From contig MGQQ01000089.1 in NCBI GenBank assembly GCA_001798855.1, positions 30,808 to 94,807 on the forward strand: a stretch of DNA of 64,000 nt, read 5' to 3'. The translations under genes were made by a program, and so were the position numbers. Under the pieces are notes generated by a model that saw nothing but the letters and a program-made list of their open reading frames with translations, was not told the DNA's origin and made no database searches. This DNA is from Deltaproteobacteria bacterium RBG_16_49_23 (lineage in GTDB: Bacteria > Desulfobacterota > BSN033 > UBA1163). Shown in pieces: positions 46,339 through 55,035 of this stretch (within the stretch, counting starts at the first letter, position 1; each line of letters begins with the position of its first letter).

Positions 46339-47502
46339 ATGAAAAAACTTTCCCTGGTTCTCATCTCCTTTCTGTTATGCCTGGCGATAGATTCAAGCCC
46401 TGGTTTCAGCAAGGATTCTTTGAAGGTGGGCGCATTGGTCCCGTTCACCGGCCGATGGGGAGACTCCGGGAGGGAATGCGCAAGAGGGCTGCTCGATGCC
46501 GGAAAATGGATCAACCAGCGCGGAGGAATCTTCGGGAAAAACCTAGAGATCATCCTCATCGACGACTCCTCCCAGCCGGCTGAATTCATTGCCGCCTTTC
46601 GGAAGTTAAACGAGGCCGACCGTATTCTTCTCCTCTATCTCTATTCGACCGAGACAGGGCTTGCCCTCCTGCCTCATATCAATCTCCAACGAATCCCCAC
46701 GCTGACCAGCTCTTTCCCCGTCCATCTTGCCGATACCTCCAAGACTCCCTACCTGTTTTCGATTACTCCCACCCCCCTTGATCTAACAAAGATTGCCATG
46801 AAGTTTATCTCGGAAAGATCCGATATAAAAATGAGAAAACCGAAAGTGGCCTTCGTCAGTTTTCCTGACCCTCCTGGAAAATACTTTCTCGATGAGGCGA
46901 AGTCTTATGCGAAAACGCTTGATTTGGAAATCGGACCGGACATCTTCATTCCGGACATCGCTTCCCTTAAATCCCCCTCTCTCGTTCTTGCGCCTTTGAA
47001 ATCCTATCAACCGGACTTTGCCTACCTGCACCTGACATCAAAGGAAGCCGCTGCGTTCCTTCAGGAGGTCAGGGGAATGGATCTCAAAACAAGATGGATC
47101 TGCAGCATGAGAACCTTCGATGAAACTCTTTCGGCTTTCGACGGAGTTCTCGGAGTTCAACCCATCTCCCCTTTCGGTGAAGATGTCCCCGGGATGGCAG
47201 AGATCAAAGAGGGCCATCAGAAATGGCATCCCTACGATTCTCATACCCTCTCCTATGTTGAAGGATGGGTCACGGTCAAAGTGATGGCAGAAGCTCTGGG
47301 GAGGTCTCTCCCGGAACAGGGATTCTCCCGTGAAAGGGTAAGAATGGCCTTCGAAGGTTTTAAAAATTATGTTGTCGGAGGCCTTCTTCCTCCCCTCAAT
47401 ATTACAGCAAAAGACCATCGCCCCAGCGTCGAATCCCGGATCTTCATCATCAAAGACGGAAAACTTTTAAGACACTCCGGCTTCATCTCCGCCGGAAGAT
47501 AA
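46339..47502 (+). CDS. Branched-chain-type ABC substrate-binding protein
   Basis: 387 residues from the ATG at 46339 (weak ribosome site). The N terminus is a Sec signal: MKKLSLVLISFLLCLAI, then SSPGFSKDS. The mature protein begins LKVGALVPFTGRWGDSG and keeps the periplasmic-binding layout (IFGKNLEIILIDDSSQPAEF; LPHINLQRIPTLTS). It is shorter than usual and differs from the one at 51951-53147, with which it shares the GRWGDSG/SDWGKQQ region and the end segment ITAKDHRP. It is followed by a large gap and an acyl-CoA ligase, so it may supply the Liv set further down with a second ligand. Confidence 0.82.
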   Translation: MKKLSLVLISFLLCLAIDSSPGFSKDSLKVGALVPFTGRWGDSGRECARGLLDAGKWINQRGGIFGKNLEIILIDDSSQPAEFIAAFRKLNEADRILLLYLYSTETGLALLPHINLQRIPTLTSSFPVHLADTSKTPYLFSITPTPLDLTKIAMKFISERSDIKMRKPKVAFVSFPDPPGKYFLDEAKSYAKTLDLEIGPDIFIPDIASLKSPSLVLAPLKSYQPDFAYLHLTSKEAAAFLQEVRGMDLKTRWICSMRTFDETLSAFDGVLGVQPISPFGEDVPGMAEIKEGHQKWHPYDSHTLSYVEGWVTVKVMAEALGRSLPEQGFSRERVRMAFEGFKNYVVGGLLPPLNITAKDHRPSVESRIFIIKDGKLLRHSGFISAGR

Positions 47503-47518
47503 GGGAAAATTTAAAACG

Positions 47519-47662
47519 TATGCCCTCAGTTATGGGGGAGATTTTTATAATATATGGAGCGCCCTCATTTATTGAGGGCGGAGTCCGTCCCGACTAAATC
47601 GGGACGCTACGAGATAAAAGGAACAACTCCACAACCAATAATTGCACCTAACTGAGGCATTA
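47519..47662. repeat. Nested palindrome upstream of the acyl-CoA synthetase promoter
   Basis: Outer arms ATGCCCTCAGTTA (about 47520) and TAACTGAGGCAT (about 47650). Inside are the hairpins CGCCCTCATTTATTGAGGGCG (about 47562-47582) and GTCCCGACTAAATCGGGAC. With the promoter it accounts for the 307-base gap 47503-47809; no gene is seen. Confidence 0.7.
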
Positions 47663-47681
47663 CTTTAAAACTCCTTCCATC

Positions 47682-47710
47682 TTGACAAAAAAAGGTTAAT
47701 GATTTAGTTT
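47682..47710 (+). promoter_or_regulatory. Promoter of the first ligase-Liv operon
   Basis: CATCTTGACA with TTGACA at 47682-47687, 17-base spacer, TAGTTT (47705-47710). It would give a leader of about 90 bases for the acyl-CoA synthetase at 47810. Confidence 0.55.
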
Positions 47711-47809
47711 ATCTATCCATCCTCGGGAGGAATGGATTCAGGATGGGGGCCTCCTGAGAAACTTAAAAATTCTGCAATCCATTCCGATTCTGACCATTGG
47801 GAATGTTAA

Positions 47810-49765
47810 ATGGAGATCAAGGGAAATACCTTGCCTTCTTTACTGATCCACAATGCAAATAAATTCGGAAACAGCAAAGTTGCCCTCCGCGAAAAGGAAT
47901 TCGGGATCTGGCAGAAGGTGACCTGGCAAGAGTATCTCCAGCATGTCAAATACTTCTCTCTGGGGCTGATCCATCTCGGATTTGAGCGGGGAGACAAACT
48001 GGCGATCATTGGGGATAACCGGCCGGAGTGGGTTTATGCGGAATTGGCCGTCCAGTGCGCCGGAGGAATCCCCCTCGGAATCTATCAGGACTCCATCCTC
48101 ACGGAGGTGGCCTATGTCATCAACCACTCGGATGCCAAATTTGTGGTGGCAGAGGATCAGGAACAGACGGACAAGATCCTCCATATGAAGGATCAGCTTC
48201 CCAATCTCAGGAAGATCATCTACACTGACCCCAAAGGGATGAGGAGCTACGACGATCCCCTTCTCATCTACTTCCCTGAAGTGGAGGAATTGGGAAGGGA
48301 GATGGAGAAAAAGCATCCCGACCTCTTTGAGAGAAATGTGAATCAGGTGACTGAAAACGATGTCGTCCTGATCGCCTATACCTCAGGCACCACAGGCTCC
48401 CCCAAAGGATCCCTTCTCACCCACCGCGGCGTCCTCAAGATGGCGGGGAATCTGAACAAGGTCGACCCCAAATATGAGACGGACGAGTTTGTCTCTTTTC
48501 TCCCCCTCCCCTGGGTGGGAGAACAATATATGAGCGTCTTCGGAGCCCTCCTGACAGGATATACCATCAGCTTTCCCGAAGAGCCGGAGACGGGCACAGC
48601 CGATCTCTACGAAATCGCGCCTCATGTCATGTTTGCTCCTCCAAGGATCTGGGAGGGGATCTCCAGATCCGTTATGGTCAAACATCTCGACGCCTCCTTC
48701 CTAAAACGCCACGTTTATAACTTCTGCCTTCCCATCGGGTATCGTTGGGCCGATTTTAAATTTGAAAGAAAGAAACCTCCCTGGCTCTGGAAACTTCTCT
48801 ACTCTATGGCCTATCTCTGTCTATTCCGCGCCCTTAGAGACCGCCTCGGTTTCCCTCATATCCGGAGCGCGATGACCGGCGGAGCTGCGCTCGGCCCGGA
48901 TGTCTTTCGATTTTTCCACGCCCTTGGGGTCAATCTGAAACAGATCTACGGGATTACGGAGCTCTCCGGAGTGGCCACCATGCATCCTTCAGGAGAGATC
49001 AGTGTGGACACCGTGGGAAGGCCAATCCCTGAAACGGATATTCGTATCTCTCCGGAGGGAGAGATACAGGTGAAGACCCCGGGAGTGTTCTTGGGGTATC
49101 ATAAAAATCCCGAAGCGACCGCAAAGGTCGTCCATGAGGGATGGCTCTATACAGGGGATGCGGGTTATTTTACGGAGGACCGGCATCTGGTCGTCATCGA
49201 CCGGGTCTCCGATCTCATGGCCATGAGCGATGGGACGAAGTTCTCTCCCATGTTCATTGAAAACAAGCTTAAATTCTGCCCCTATATTGTCGAGGCAGTG
49301 GTAGTCGGTCACGAAAGGCCTTACATCGGAGCCATTATCTGCATTGATTTTAAAAATGTGGGCAAATGGGCAGAAGATCGTCGCATCGGCTATACGACTT
49401 ACACGGACCTCGCCTCCAAATTAGAGATTTATGAACTCATCGAGAAAGAGGTTTTCCGTGTCAACCGGAGCCTTCCCAAGGCAGCCCGGATTCACAAATT
49501 TGTCCTCCTCTACAAAGAGCTCGATGCCGACGATGAGGAGTTGACCCGGACGAGAAAAGTCCGGAGGGGGTTTGTCGGAGAGAAATATAAGAAAGAGATC
49601 GAAGCCCTTTACGGCCAAGAGGAAAACATCCCCATTGAATCAATGATTCGGTATCAGGACGGCCGGACGGCAATGATCCGCACCCGGTTGATCGTCAGGA
49701 CGATGAAATCCGTCGAGGAATATGAAGCGATGATGAAAAAACGGTGGTGGAAATTCTGGGACTAG
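47810..49765 (+). CDS. Long-chain-type acyl-CoA synthetase (AMP-binding)
   Basis: 651 residues, FadD/FAA1 long type. The P-loop is AYTSGTTGSPKGSLLTHRG (about 189-207), then the GEQYMSVFGALLTGYTISFP segment, YGITELSG at the adenylate site, and YTGDAGYFTEDRHLVVIDRV. The end has KVRRGFVGEKYKKEIEALYG in place of the usual C-terminal catalytic lysine motif. It is about as long as, and clearly paralogous to, the protein at 60114-62048. It is followed by livH after only three bases, so importer and ligase are one transcript. Likely substrate: a fatty or arylalkanoic acid. Confidence 0.87.
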   Translation: MEIKGNTLPSLLIHNANKFGNSKVALREKEFGIWQKVTWQEYLQHVKYFSLGLIHLGFERGDKLAIIGDNRPEWVYAELAVQCAGGIPLGIYQDSILTEVAYVINHSDAKFVVAEDQEQTDKILHMKDQLPNLRKIIYTDPKGMRSYDDPLLIYFPEVEELGREMEKKHPDLFERNVNQVTENDVVLIAYTSGTTGSPKGSLLTHRGVLKMAGNLNKVDPKYETDEFVSFLPLPWVGEQYMSVFGALLTGYTISFPEEPETGTADLYEIAPHVMFAPPRIWEGISRSVMVKHLDASFLKRHVYNFCLPIGYRWADFKFERKKPPWLWKLLYSMAYLCLFRALRDRLGFPHIRSAMTGGAALGPDVFRFFHALGVNLKQIYGITELSGVATMHPSGEISVDTVGRPIPETDIRISPEGEIQVKTPGVFLGYHKNPEATAKVVHEGWLYTGDAGYFTEDRHLVVIDRVSDLMAMSDGTKFSPMFIENKLKFCPYIVEAVVVGHERPYIGAIICIDFKNVGKWAEDRRIGYTTYTDLASKLEIYELIEKEVFRVNRSLPKAARIHKFVLLYKELDADDEELTRTRKVRRGFVGEKYKKEIEALYGQEENIPIESMIRYQDGRTAMIRTRLIVRTMKSVEEYEAMMKKRWWKFWD

Positions 49766-49768
49766 ACC

Positions 49769-50743
49769 ATGGGTGAACGATTTTACCATACGATCGGGTG
49801 GATCCTGCTGGCCTCGTTCGTGGGAGTCCTGGCCTACCTCTGCACCCTCAACCCGACGAAGTTTCTTGAGTTAAGCCTCTATGGGCTGGTCCTCGGGTCC
49901 ATCTATGCCCTCGTCGCCCTGGGGTTCGCCCTCATCTATAAATCGACCAGCATCCTCAACTTGGCCCAGGGAGAGTTTTTGATGGTGGGGGCCTATATCT
50001 GTCTCTCCCTGATCCTCCAGTTTCAAATCCATTTCATCTGGGCCTTTTTCATCACCCTCCTCTTCTCCATCTTTCTCGGTCTGGCTGTCGAACGTCTCGT
50101 CCTGCGGCCCTTGATCGGAGAGCCCATCATCTCCGTCATCATGGTGACCATTGCCCTCTCCAGTATCCTCAAGGGGATGGTGATCATGTTCTGGGGTAAT
50201 GATATCCGCCCTTTTCCGAAAGACATCCCTTTTCTTGCCGGAAACCCTTTTCCTGTTTTCGGTGTCCCCATGGCTCCCATCTATATCTGGAGTTTCGGTC
50301 TGGCCATCCTCTTTCTTCTCCTCTTTGCCGTCTTCTTCAAACTCTCCCGGACGGGAATTGCCATGCGGGCTACAGCGAGCAACCAGCAGGTCTCCCAATC
50401 CATGGGAATCAGCGTAAAAAAAGTCTTCGCTATCTCCTGGTGTGTGGCGGCCGTGGTCTCATCGGTAGGGGGGATCATCTTAGGATATATCAGTGGCGTG
50501 GGGATCACCCTGAGCTTTTTCGGTTTGAAGGTCTTTCCGGCAGTGATCCTGGGAGGGCTGGATAGTATCCTGGGAGCGATTATCGGAGGGGTGACCATCG
50601 GCCTCCTCGAAAATTACTCCGGAGGATATCTGGACCACATCATCCCTGCCGTAAAGGAAGTCTTCCCCTTTGTGGTTCTGGTGATCATCCTGTTCATCAA
50701 GCCCTATGGCCTATTTGGAAAGGAAGAGATAGAAAGGGTTTAA
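49769..50743 (+). CDS. livH: Branched-chain-type ABC importer permease LivH
   Basis: 324 residues, about 30 longer than usual at the N terminus because of an added hydrophobic segment (about 8-28). The standard LivH part begins SLYGLVLGSIYALVALGFAL and has the loop SRTGIAMRATASNQQVSQSM; it ends IKPYGLFGKEEIERV. It is three bases from the upstream ligase gene and ten bases from livM. Confidence 0.9.
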   Translation: MGERFYHTIGWILLASFVGVLAYLCTLNPTKFLELSLYGLVLGSIYALVALGFALIYKSTSILNLAQGEFLMVGAYICLSLILQFQIHFIWAFFITLLFSIFLGLAVERLVLRPLIGEPIISVIMVTIALSSILKGMVIMFWGNDIRPFPKDIPFLAGNPFPVFGVPMAPIYIWSFGLAILFLLLFAVFFKLSRTGIAMRATASNQQVSQSMGISVKKVFAISWCVAAVVSSVGGIILGYISGVGITLSFFGLKVFPAVILGGLDSILGAIIGGVTIGLLENYSGGYLDHIIPAVKEVFPFVVLVIILFIKPYGLFGKEEIERV

Positions 50744-50753
50744 AAGGAGACCG

Positions 50754-51821
50754 ATGCCATCCGGACTTTTTCATGAAAATTATTCCAATGACGAGAGGAT
50801 ATTCCAGACCCTCTGGGTCAAAGGCTGGCTCTGGGTTTTCATCCTCTTCCTCTTCTTCGGATTTCCATTCATTGTCTCGGATCTCAATAAAATTCTCCGA
50901 TTCAATGTCCTTCATACGGCCATCCTGACCGGCATCTTCGTGATCGGCGCCCATGGGATCAACATCCTGACCGGATATACGGGCCAGATCTCCCTCGGCC
51001 ATGGAGCCTTTATGGCGGTAGGAGCCTACACTTCCGCCATCCTGATGACCAAAGCGGGGTTTCCTTTCATCCTCTCCCTTCCCTGCGCAGGCCTCCTCAC
51101 GGCGGCGGTCGGGATGGTCTTCGGAGTTCCCTCTCTCCGTCTGAGGGGACTCTATCTCTGCATTGCCACCCTCGCTTCCCAGTTCATCATCGAGTTTACC
51201 ATTCGGAGATGGACAGGATTGACCGGAGGGACACAGGGGATGTTCGTGCCCTATGCGGCCATCGGGGGATTCGTCTTTGATAATGACAAGAAATTCTACT
51301 ACCTCGTCCTGGTCCTGGCCATTGCCACTACCGCCTTTACCAAGAATCTCTTCCGGACAAAGCCCGGAAGGGCATTTATCGCGGTCCGGGACAGATATTT
51401 CGCCGCCGAACTGATCGGGGTGAATCTCTTTAAATACCGCATCCTCTCCTTTGGCATCAGCTCCTTTCTCGCCGGTATCGCGGGCGCGCTCTGGGCCCAT
51501 TATATTGCGCTGATCATCTATGAGCAGTTTACCATTCATCTCTCCATCAAGTATCTGGCCATCGTGATCATCGGAGGCCTGGGAAGCGTGCTGGGAGGAA
51601 TCTTCGGATCCATCTTCTATGTTGGCCTCGAACAGCTTCTCGAGGTGATGAGCAAGGAATTGAGCACCTCCTTTCCGCTCTTCATCACCTATTTCGTCTC
51701 CATTAAGGAGATCATGTTCGGCCTCATCATCATCCTCTTCCTGGTCTTTGAACCGGATGGACTGGCGGCACGGTGGCGGACGGTGAAGGCTTACTGGAAA
51801 CTCTGGCCGTTCTCTTATTGA
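50754..51821 (+). CDS. livM: Branched-chain-type ABC importer permease LivM
   Basis: 355 residues, about nine hydrophobic segments. GYTGQISLGHGAFMAVGAYT (about 81-100) and TKPGRAFIAVRDRYFAAELI (about 200-220) are the LivM signatures. The N terminus has an extra 30 polar residues. It overlaps nothing; livK follows after 129 bases. Confidence 0.91.
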   Translation: MPSGLFHENYSNDERIFQTLWVKGWLWVFILFLFFGFPFIVSDLNKILRFNVLHTAILTGIFVIGAHGINILTGYTGQISLGHGAFMAVGAYTSAILMTKAGFPFILSLPCAGLLTAAVGMVFGVPSLRLRGLYLCIATLASQFIIEFTIRRWTGLTGGTQGMFVPYAAIGGFVFDNDKKFYYLVLVLAIATTAFTKNLFRTKPGRAFIAVRDRYFAAELIGVNLFKYRILSFGISSFLAGIAGALWAHYIALIIYEQFTIHLSIKYLAIVIIGGLGSVLGGIFGSIFYVGLEQLLEVMSKELSTSFPLFITYFVSIKEIMFGLIIILFLVFEPDGLAARWRTVKAYWKLWPFSY

Positions 51822-51950
51822 TAAACGTTTCCGTGACCGTTAAAGATGATAATATCGACACGAATCACGGACACGATCACGATCCATGAAGGAGGTGATG
51901 CATTCGCTTTGAAACTGAATTCCCAACCAAATATAAAGGAGGATAGATTT

Positions 51951-53147
51951 ATGAAAAAATGGATCATGACTTTTTCGGTTTTATGTTTTGTAATGCTGAT
52001 GGTCATGGGCACAGCCCAGGCCCAGAAAGTGGTCAAATGGGGCGCTCTGATCGACCTGAGCGGTCCGACCTCCGACTGGGGAAAACAGCAGGCCGCAGGC
52101 CAGATCGACGCCGCCCGCTGGATTAATGATACGGGGGGAATCAACGGGAAGGAATTTAAACTGATCGTGATGGATGACGCTTACGGAATCGACAAGGCAA
52201 TGGGATATTATAAGACCCTGAAAGATGTGGAACAGGTCCCCGGCCTCTACATCCAGTCAACCGGAACAGCCCTCTCCCTGAAGGAGTTGGTCACCCGTGA
52301 TAAGATGCCTATGTTCGGAGCCTCCTTCACTTCCAAATTGATGGATCCCTCCAAGACCCCTTATAACTTCATTGTCACGACCACCTATGAAGATATGTCG
52401 AGGATCGCCCTGAAGTGGATCAAGGACAACTGGAAGGATAAAAGCCGGAAGCCCAAAGTCGTCCACATCTACCCTGACAATCCTTATGGCCGAGCCCATC
52501 TCAAACCGGCCAAGATGTATGCTGAAGAGATCGGGATCGAAACCGGGCCGGATCAGATCGTCCACTGGCCCACAGCCGATGCCAAATCTCAGATGATCAC
52601 CATGAAGGAGTACAATCCGGACTTTGCCTTCATCACCTCTACGGCCATGAATGCGGCCGTCATCCTCAAGGATGCGAAAGAGGTCGGAGTCAAAACCCAG
52701 TTTGTCGTCAACATCCGGTCCCTCGACGAAAACTTGCCCCTCCTTGCGGGAAAAGCGGCGGATGGAGCTTACGGTGTGACCACCGTGGCCCCTTACGGAG
52801 CTAAGGAAGTCGCCTTCATGAAGACGATGATGGAGTATCATGTGAAGTATCGAAAGGCAGAAAAACCGACTCTGGTCTATTGTGAAGGATGGGCCAATAT
52901 TTTAGTCATCTCCGAGGTCCTCAAGGGGGCTGACAAGAAAGGAGACCTCTCGTCGACCGCGGTCAAGGCGGAGTTTGAAAACCTCAAGGATTTTGATCTG
53001 AAGGGAATTGTCCCGCCCATCACGATTACAGCGAAAGACCACGCTCCAGCCACCAAAGCGAAGATGTATCAGGTTAAGGATGGCAAACTGGTCCCGGTCT
53101 CCGACTGGATCGATATCGGTAGAGACCCAAAGTATTTCGGGATATAG
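51951..53147 (+). CDS. livK: Branched-chain-type ABC importer substrate-binding protein LivK
   Basis: 398 residues from the ATG at 51951 (AAAGGAGG nine bases upstream; the longer frame to 51846 lacks a site). Sec signal MKKWIMTFSVLCFVMLMVMG then TAQAQ. The mature protein starts KVVKWGALIDLSGPTSDWGK and shows YIQSTGTALSLKELV and the cleft segment HIYPDNPYGRAHLKPAKMYA. The end is ITAKDHAPATKAKMYQVKDG. It belongs with livH and livM just upstream. Aromatic-acid-binding Liv proteins look similar; the ligand is unproven. Confidence 0.9.
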   Translation: MKKWIMTFSVLCFVMLMVMGTAQAQKVVKWGALIDLSGPTSDWGKQQAAGQIDAARWINDTGGINGKEFKLIVMDDAYGIDKAMGYYKTLKDVEQVPGLYIQSTGTALSLKELVTRDKMPMFGASFTSKLMDPSKTPYNFIVTTTYEDMSRIALKWIKDNWKDKSRKPKVVHIYPDNPYGRAHLKPAKMYAEEIGIETGPDQIVHWPTADAKSQMITMKEYNPDFAFITSTAMNAAVILKDAKEVGVKTQFVVNIRSLDENLPLLAGKAADGAYGVTTVAPYGAKEVAFMKTMMEYHVKYRKAEKPTLVYCEGWANILVISEVLKGADKKGDLSSTAVKAEFENLKDFDLKGIVPPITITAKDHAPATKAKMYQVKDGKLVPVSDWIDIGRDPKYFGI

Positions 53148-53159
53148 ACCCATAACCCC

Positions 53160-53272
53160 AATGCTGTTCATTTAAGCCGTTCGTGCTGAGCTTGTCGAAG
53201 CATGAACGGCTTAGCGATGCACCCTTCGACAAGCTCAGGGTGAACGGTGACAGTCTAACTGAACAGTATTAC
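53160..53272. repeat. Nested palindrome with GAGCTTGTCGAAG core
   Basis: Outer arms ATGCTGTTCATTTAAG (about 53161) and CTAACTGAACAGTAT (about 53256) surround CCGTTCGTGCTGAGCTTGTC and CTTCGACAAGCTCAGGGTGAACGG-type words (here named in parts). The GAGCTTGTCGAAG/CTTCGACAAGCTC module is a repeat seen widely in other bacterial genomes. Confidence 0.65.
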
Positions 53273-53304
53273 CCATAACCCATCTAATCCAGCAATTTGC
53301 CAAA

Positions 53305-53400
53305 AACATTTCCTCCCCATTGACGGGGGAGGGTGAGGGTGGGGGTGAGTAGGTTGAATTACCCCCCACCTCCATCCTCCCCCGCAAGGGGGGAGGACAT
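53305..53400. repeat. C/G-rich palindromic repeat
   Basis: TTTCCTCCCCATTGACGGGG then GAGGGTGAGGGTGGGGGTG on the left pairs with CCCCCCACCTCCATCCTCCC and the CCCGCAAGGGGGGAGGA end. With the element at 53160-53272 it fills the 310-base gap before the next gene; no gene is seen. Confidence 0.6.
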
Positions 53401-53457
53401 ACTTTTATTAGGTGATTTTCTTACAAATCTAAGCTTTCCTGATCCGAGGAGAGACGA

Positions 53458-55035
53458 ATGAATTCCTTCCATGTTCCGGAGCGCTTTAATGCCGCAGACT
53501 ATTTTGTCGATGAAAACATCCGTAAGGGAAGAGGCCAAAAGATTGCCATCTATTCCGCCGAAAAAAACTATACCTACGACGAGGTCTATCAGAACGTCAA
53601 TCGCTGCGGCAATCTCCTCAAAACACTTGGGGTTGAAATGGAAAACCGGGTTCTCCTTCTTCTTCAGGACTCTCCGGAATTCATCATCAGTTTCTTCGGC
53701 GCCATCAAGATAGGAGCCATCCCCATCCCCACCAACACCATGTTAAGGGCCCCGGACTTCGAATATGTCCTGAACGACAGCCGGGCAAAGGTTTTGATTA
53801 TCGATCAGAACTTCCTTCCGGAAATAGAAAAAATAAAGGGAAATCTAAAATATCTGAAGACCCTTCTGGTCGTGGGGAAGGAGGGAGGAAATGATCCCCT
53901 CTTTTCAGTCCTGCTCAAAGAAAACTCTCCGGAACTGGAGCCTGCTGAGACGATGAAGGACGATGCCGCTTTCTGGCTTTACAGCGCAAGAAAACCCGAT
54001 GAGCTGATGGGAGCCATCCATCTCCAGAAGAATATGGCCTACTGCACCGAATATTATGCCAGAACCATCCTGGGCATGGATGAGAAGGATATTGTCCTCT
54101 CCTCTTACTTCTTCTTCGCCTACGGTCTTGGAAACGGCGTCTACTTTCCCTTCGGCGTGGGCGGAGCCACCGTCCTCTTTCCGGAGCGGCCTCTTCCGGA
54201 AAAGATTTACGAACTGATTGAAAAATTTCGCCCCACTATATTCATGAGCGTTCCCACCCTCTTCCGGTCCTTATTAGACTATAAAGAGAGCCAGGAGAGA
54301 GAGGGAAAATCCGTCGGCAGGCTGGATAGTCTCAGGGCCTGTGTCGCCTCGGCAGAGGTCCTCTCCCTTGAACTCTACCAACGCTGGAAGCAGGCCTTTG
54401 GCGTGGAGATACTGGATGGAACAGGCTCCACTGAGACATGCCATATTTTCCTCTCCAACCGGATCGGAAATGTCCGGCCTGGAAGCGCCGGCCGGCTCGT
54501 CCCTGGCTATGAGGGGAAATTGGTGAATGAAGATGGAAATGAGGCGGGGACAGGAAAAATCGGAAACCTCCTGCTCAAAGGTGAAACCATTGCCTCCGCT
54601 TACTGGAACAAGCATGACGAAACGAAGCGAAACATGCTGGGCGAATGGTTCGTCACAGGAGACCGCTACATCCAAGACGAAGAGGGTTTCTTCCACTACC
54701 AGGGACGAAGTGACGATATGATGCGGGTGGGAGGGAAATGGGTTTCGCCCATGGAGATCGAAAAGACCCTCCTTGCGCACCCGGCGGTCGCAGAGGCCGC
54801 AGTCATCGATTACAAGGATGAGGACGATCTGGTCAAACCCTATGGTTTTATCGTTCTGAAAAAAGGAGAGAAGGGGACCGGAGAGCTGGAAGAAGACTTA
54901 AAATCCTTTGTCAAAGAAAGGATCGCTCCCTACAAATATCCGAGATGGATCGAATTTACTGAGGACCTTCCAAAGACGGCTTCAGGGACGGTCCAGAGAT
55001 ACCTCCTGAAACAGAGACTCATGAAGAAGCGATGA
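53458..55035 (+). CDS. Benzoate-CoA ligase family protein with degraded P-loop
   Basis: 525 residues, length and order as in the benzoate-CoA ligase group: FNAADYFVDENIRKGRGQKI, the PIPTNTMLRAPDFEYVLNDS region, FFFAYGLGNGVYFPFGVGGA, GTGSTETCHIFLSNR at the adenylate site, FVTGDRYIQDEEGFFHYQGR and the C-terminal lysine in KTASGTVQRYLLKQ. But the A3 phosphate-binding loop, normally SSGSTGxPKGAVHLQ, reads YSARKPDELMGAIHLQKN: the Ser/Thr/Gly loop and the lysine are missing while both flanks are kept. This protein may be inactive in adenylation or have a new role. Its stop overlaps the next ligase gene by four bases. Confidence 0.85.
   Translation: MNSFHVPERFNAADYFVDENIRKGRGQKIAIYSAEKNYTYDEVYQNVNRCGNLLKTLGVEMENRVLLLLQDSPEFIISFFGAIKIGAIPIPTNTMLRAPDFEYVLNDSRAKVLIIDQNFLPEIEKIKGNLKYLKTLLVVGKEGGNDPLFSVLLKENSPELEPAETMKDDAAFWLYSARKPDELMGAIHLQKNMAYCTEYYARTILGMDEKDIVLSSYFFFAYGLGNGVYFPFGVGGATVLFPERPLPEKIYELIEKFRPTIFMSVPTLFRSLLDYKESQEREGKSVGRLDSLRACVASAEVLSLELYQRWKQAFGVEILDGTGSTETCHIFLSNRIGNVRPGSAGRLVPGYEGKLVNEDGNEAGTGKIGNLLLKGETIASAYWNKHDETKRNMLGEWFVTGDRYIQDEEGFFHYQGRSDDMMRVGGKWVSPMEIEKTLLAHPAVAEAAVIDYKDEDDLVKPYGFIVLKKGEKGTGELEEDLKSFVKERIAPYKYPRWIEFTEDLPKTASGTVQRYLLKQRLMKKR

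Noticed and set aside
49871..51539. Long minus-strand frames opposite livH and livM
   Set aside because: Antisense shadows of hydrophobic codons giving very Gly/Asp/Glu-rich products; no start signals or family match.
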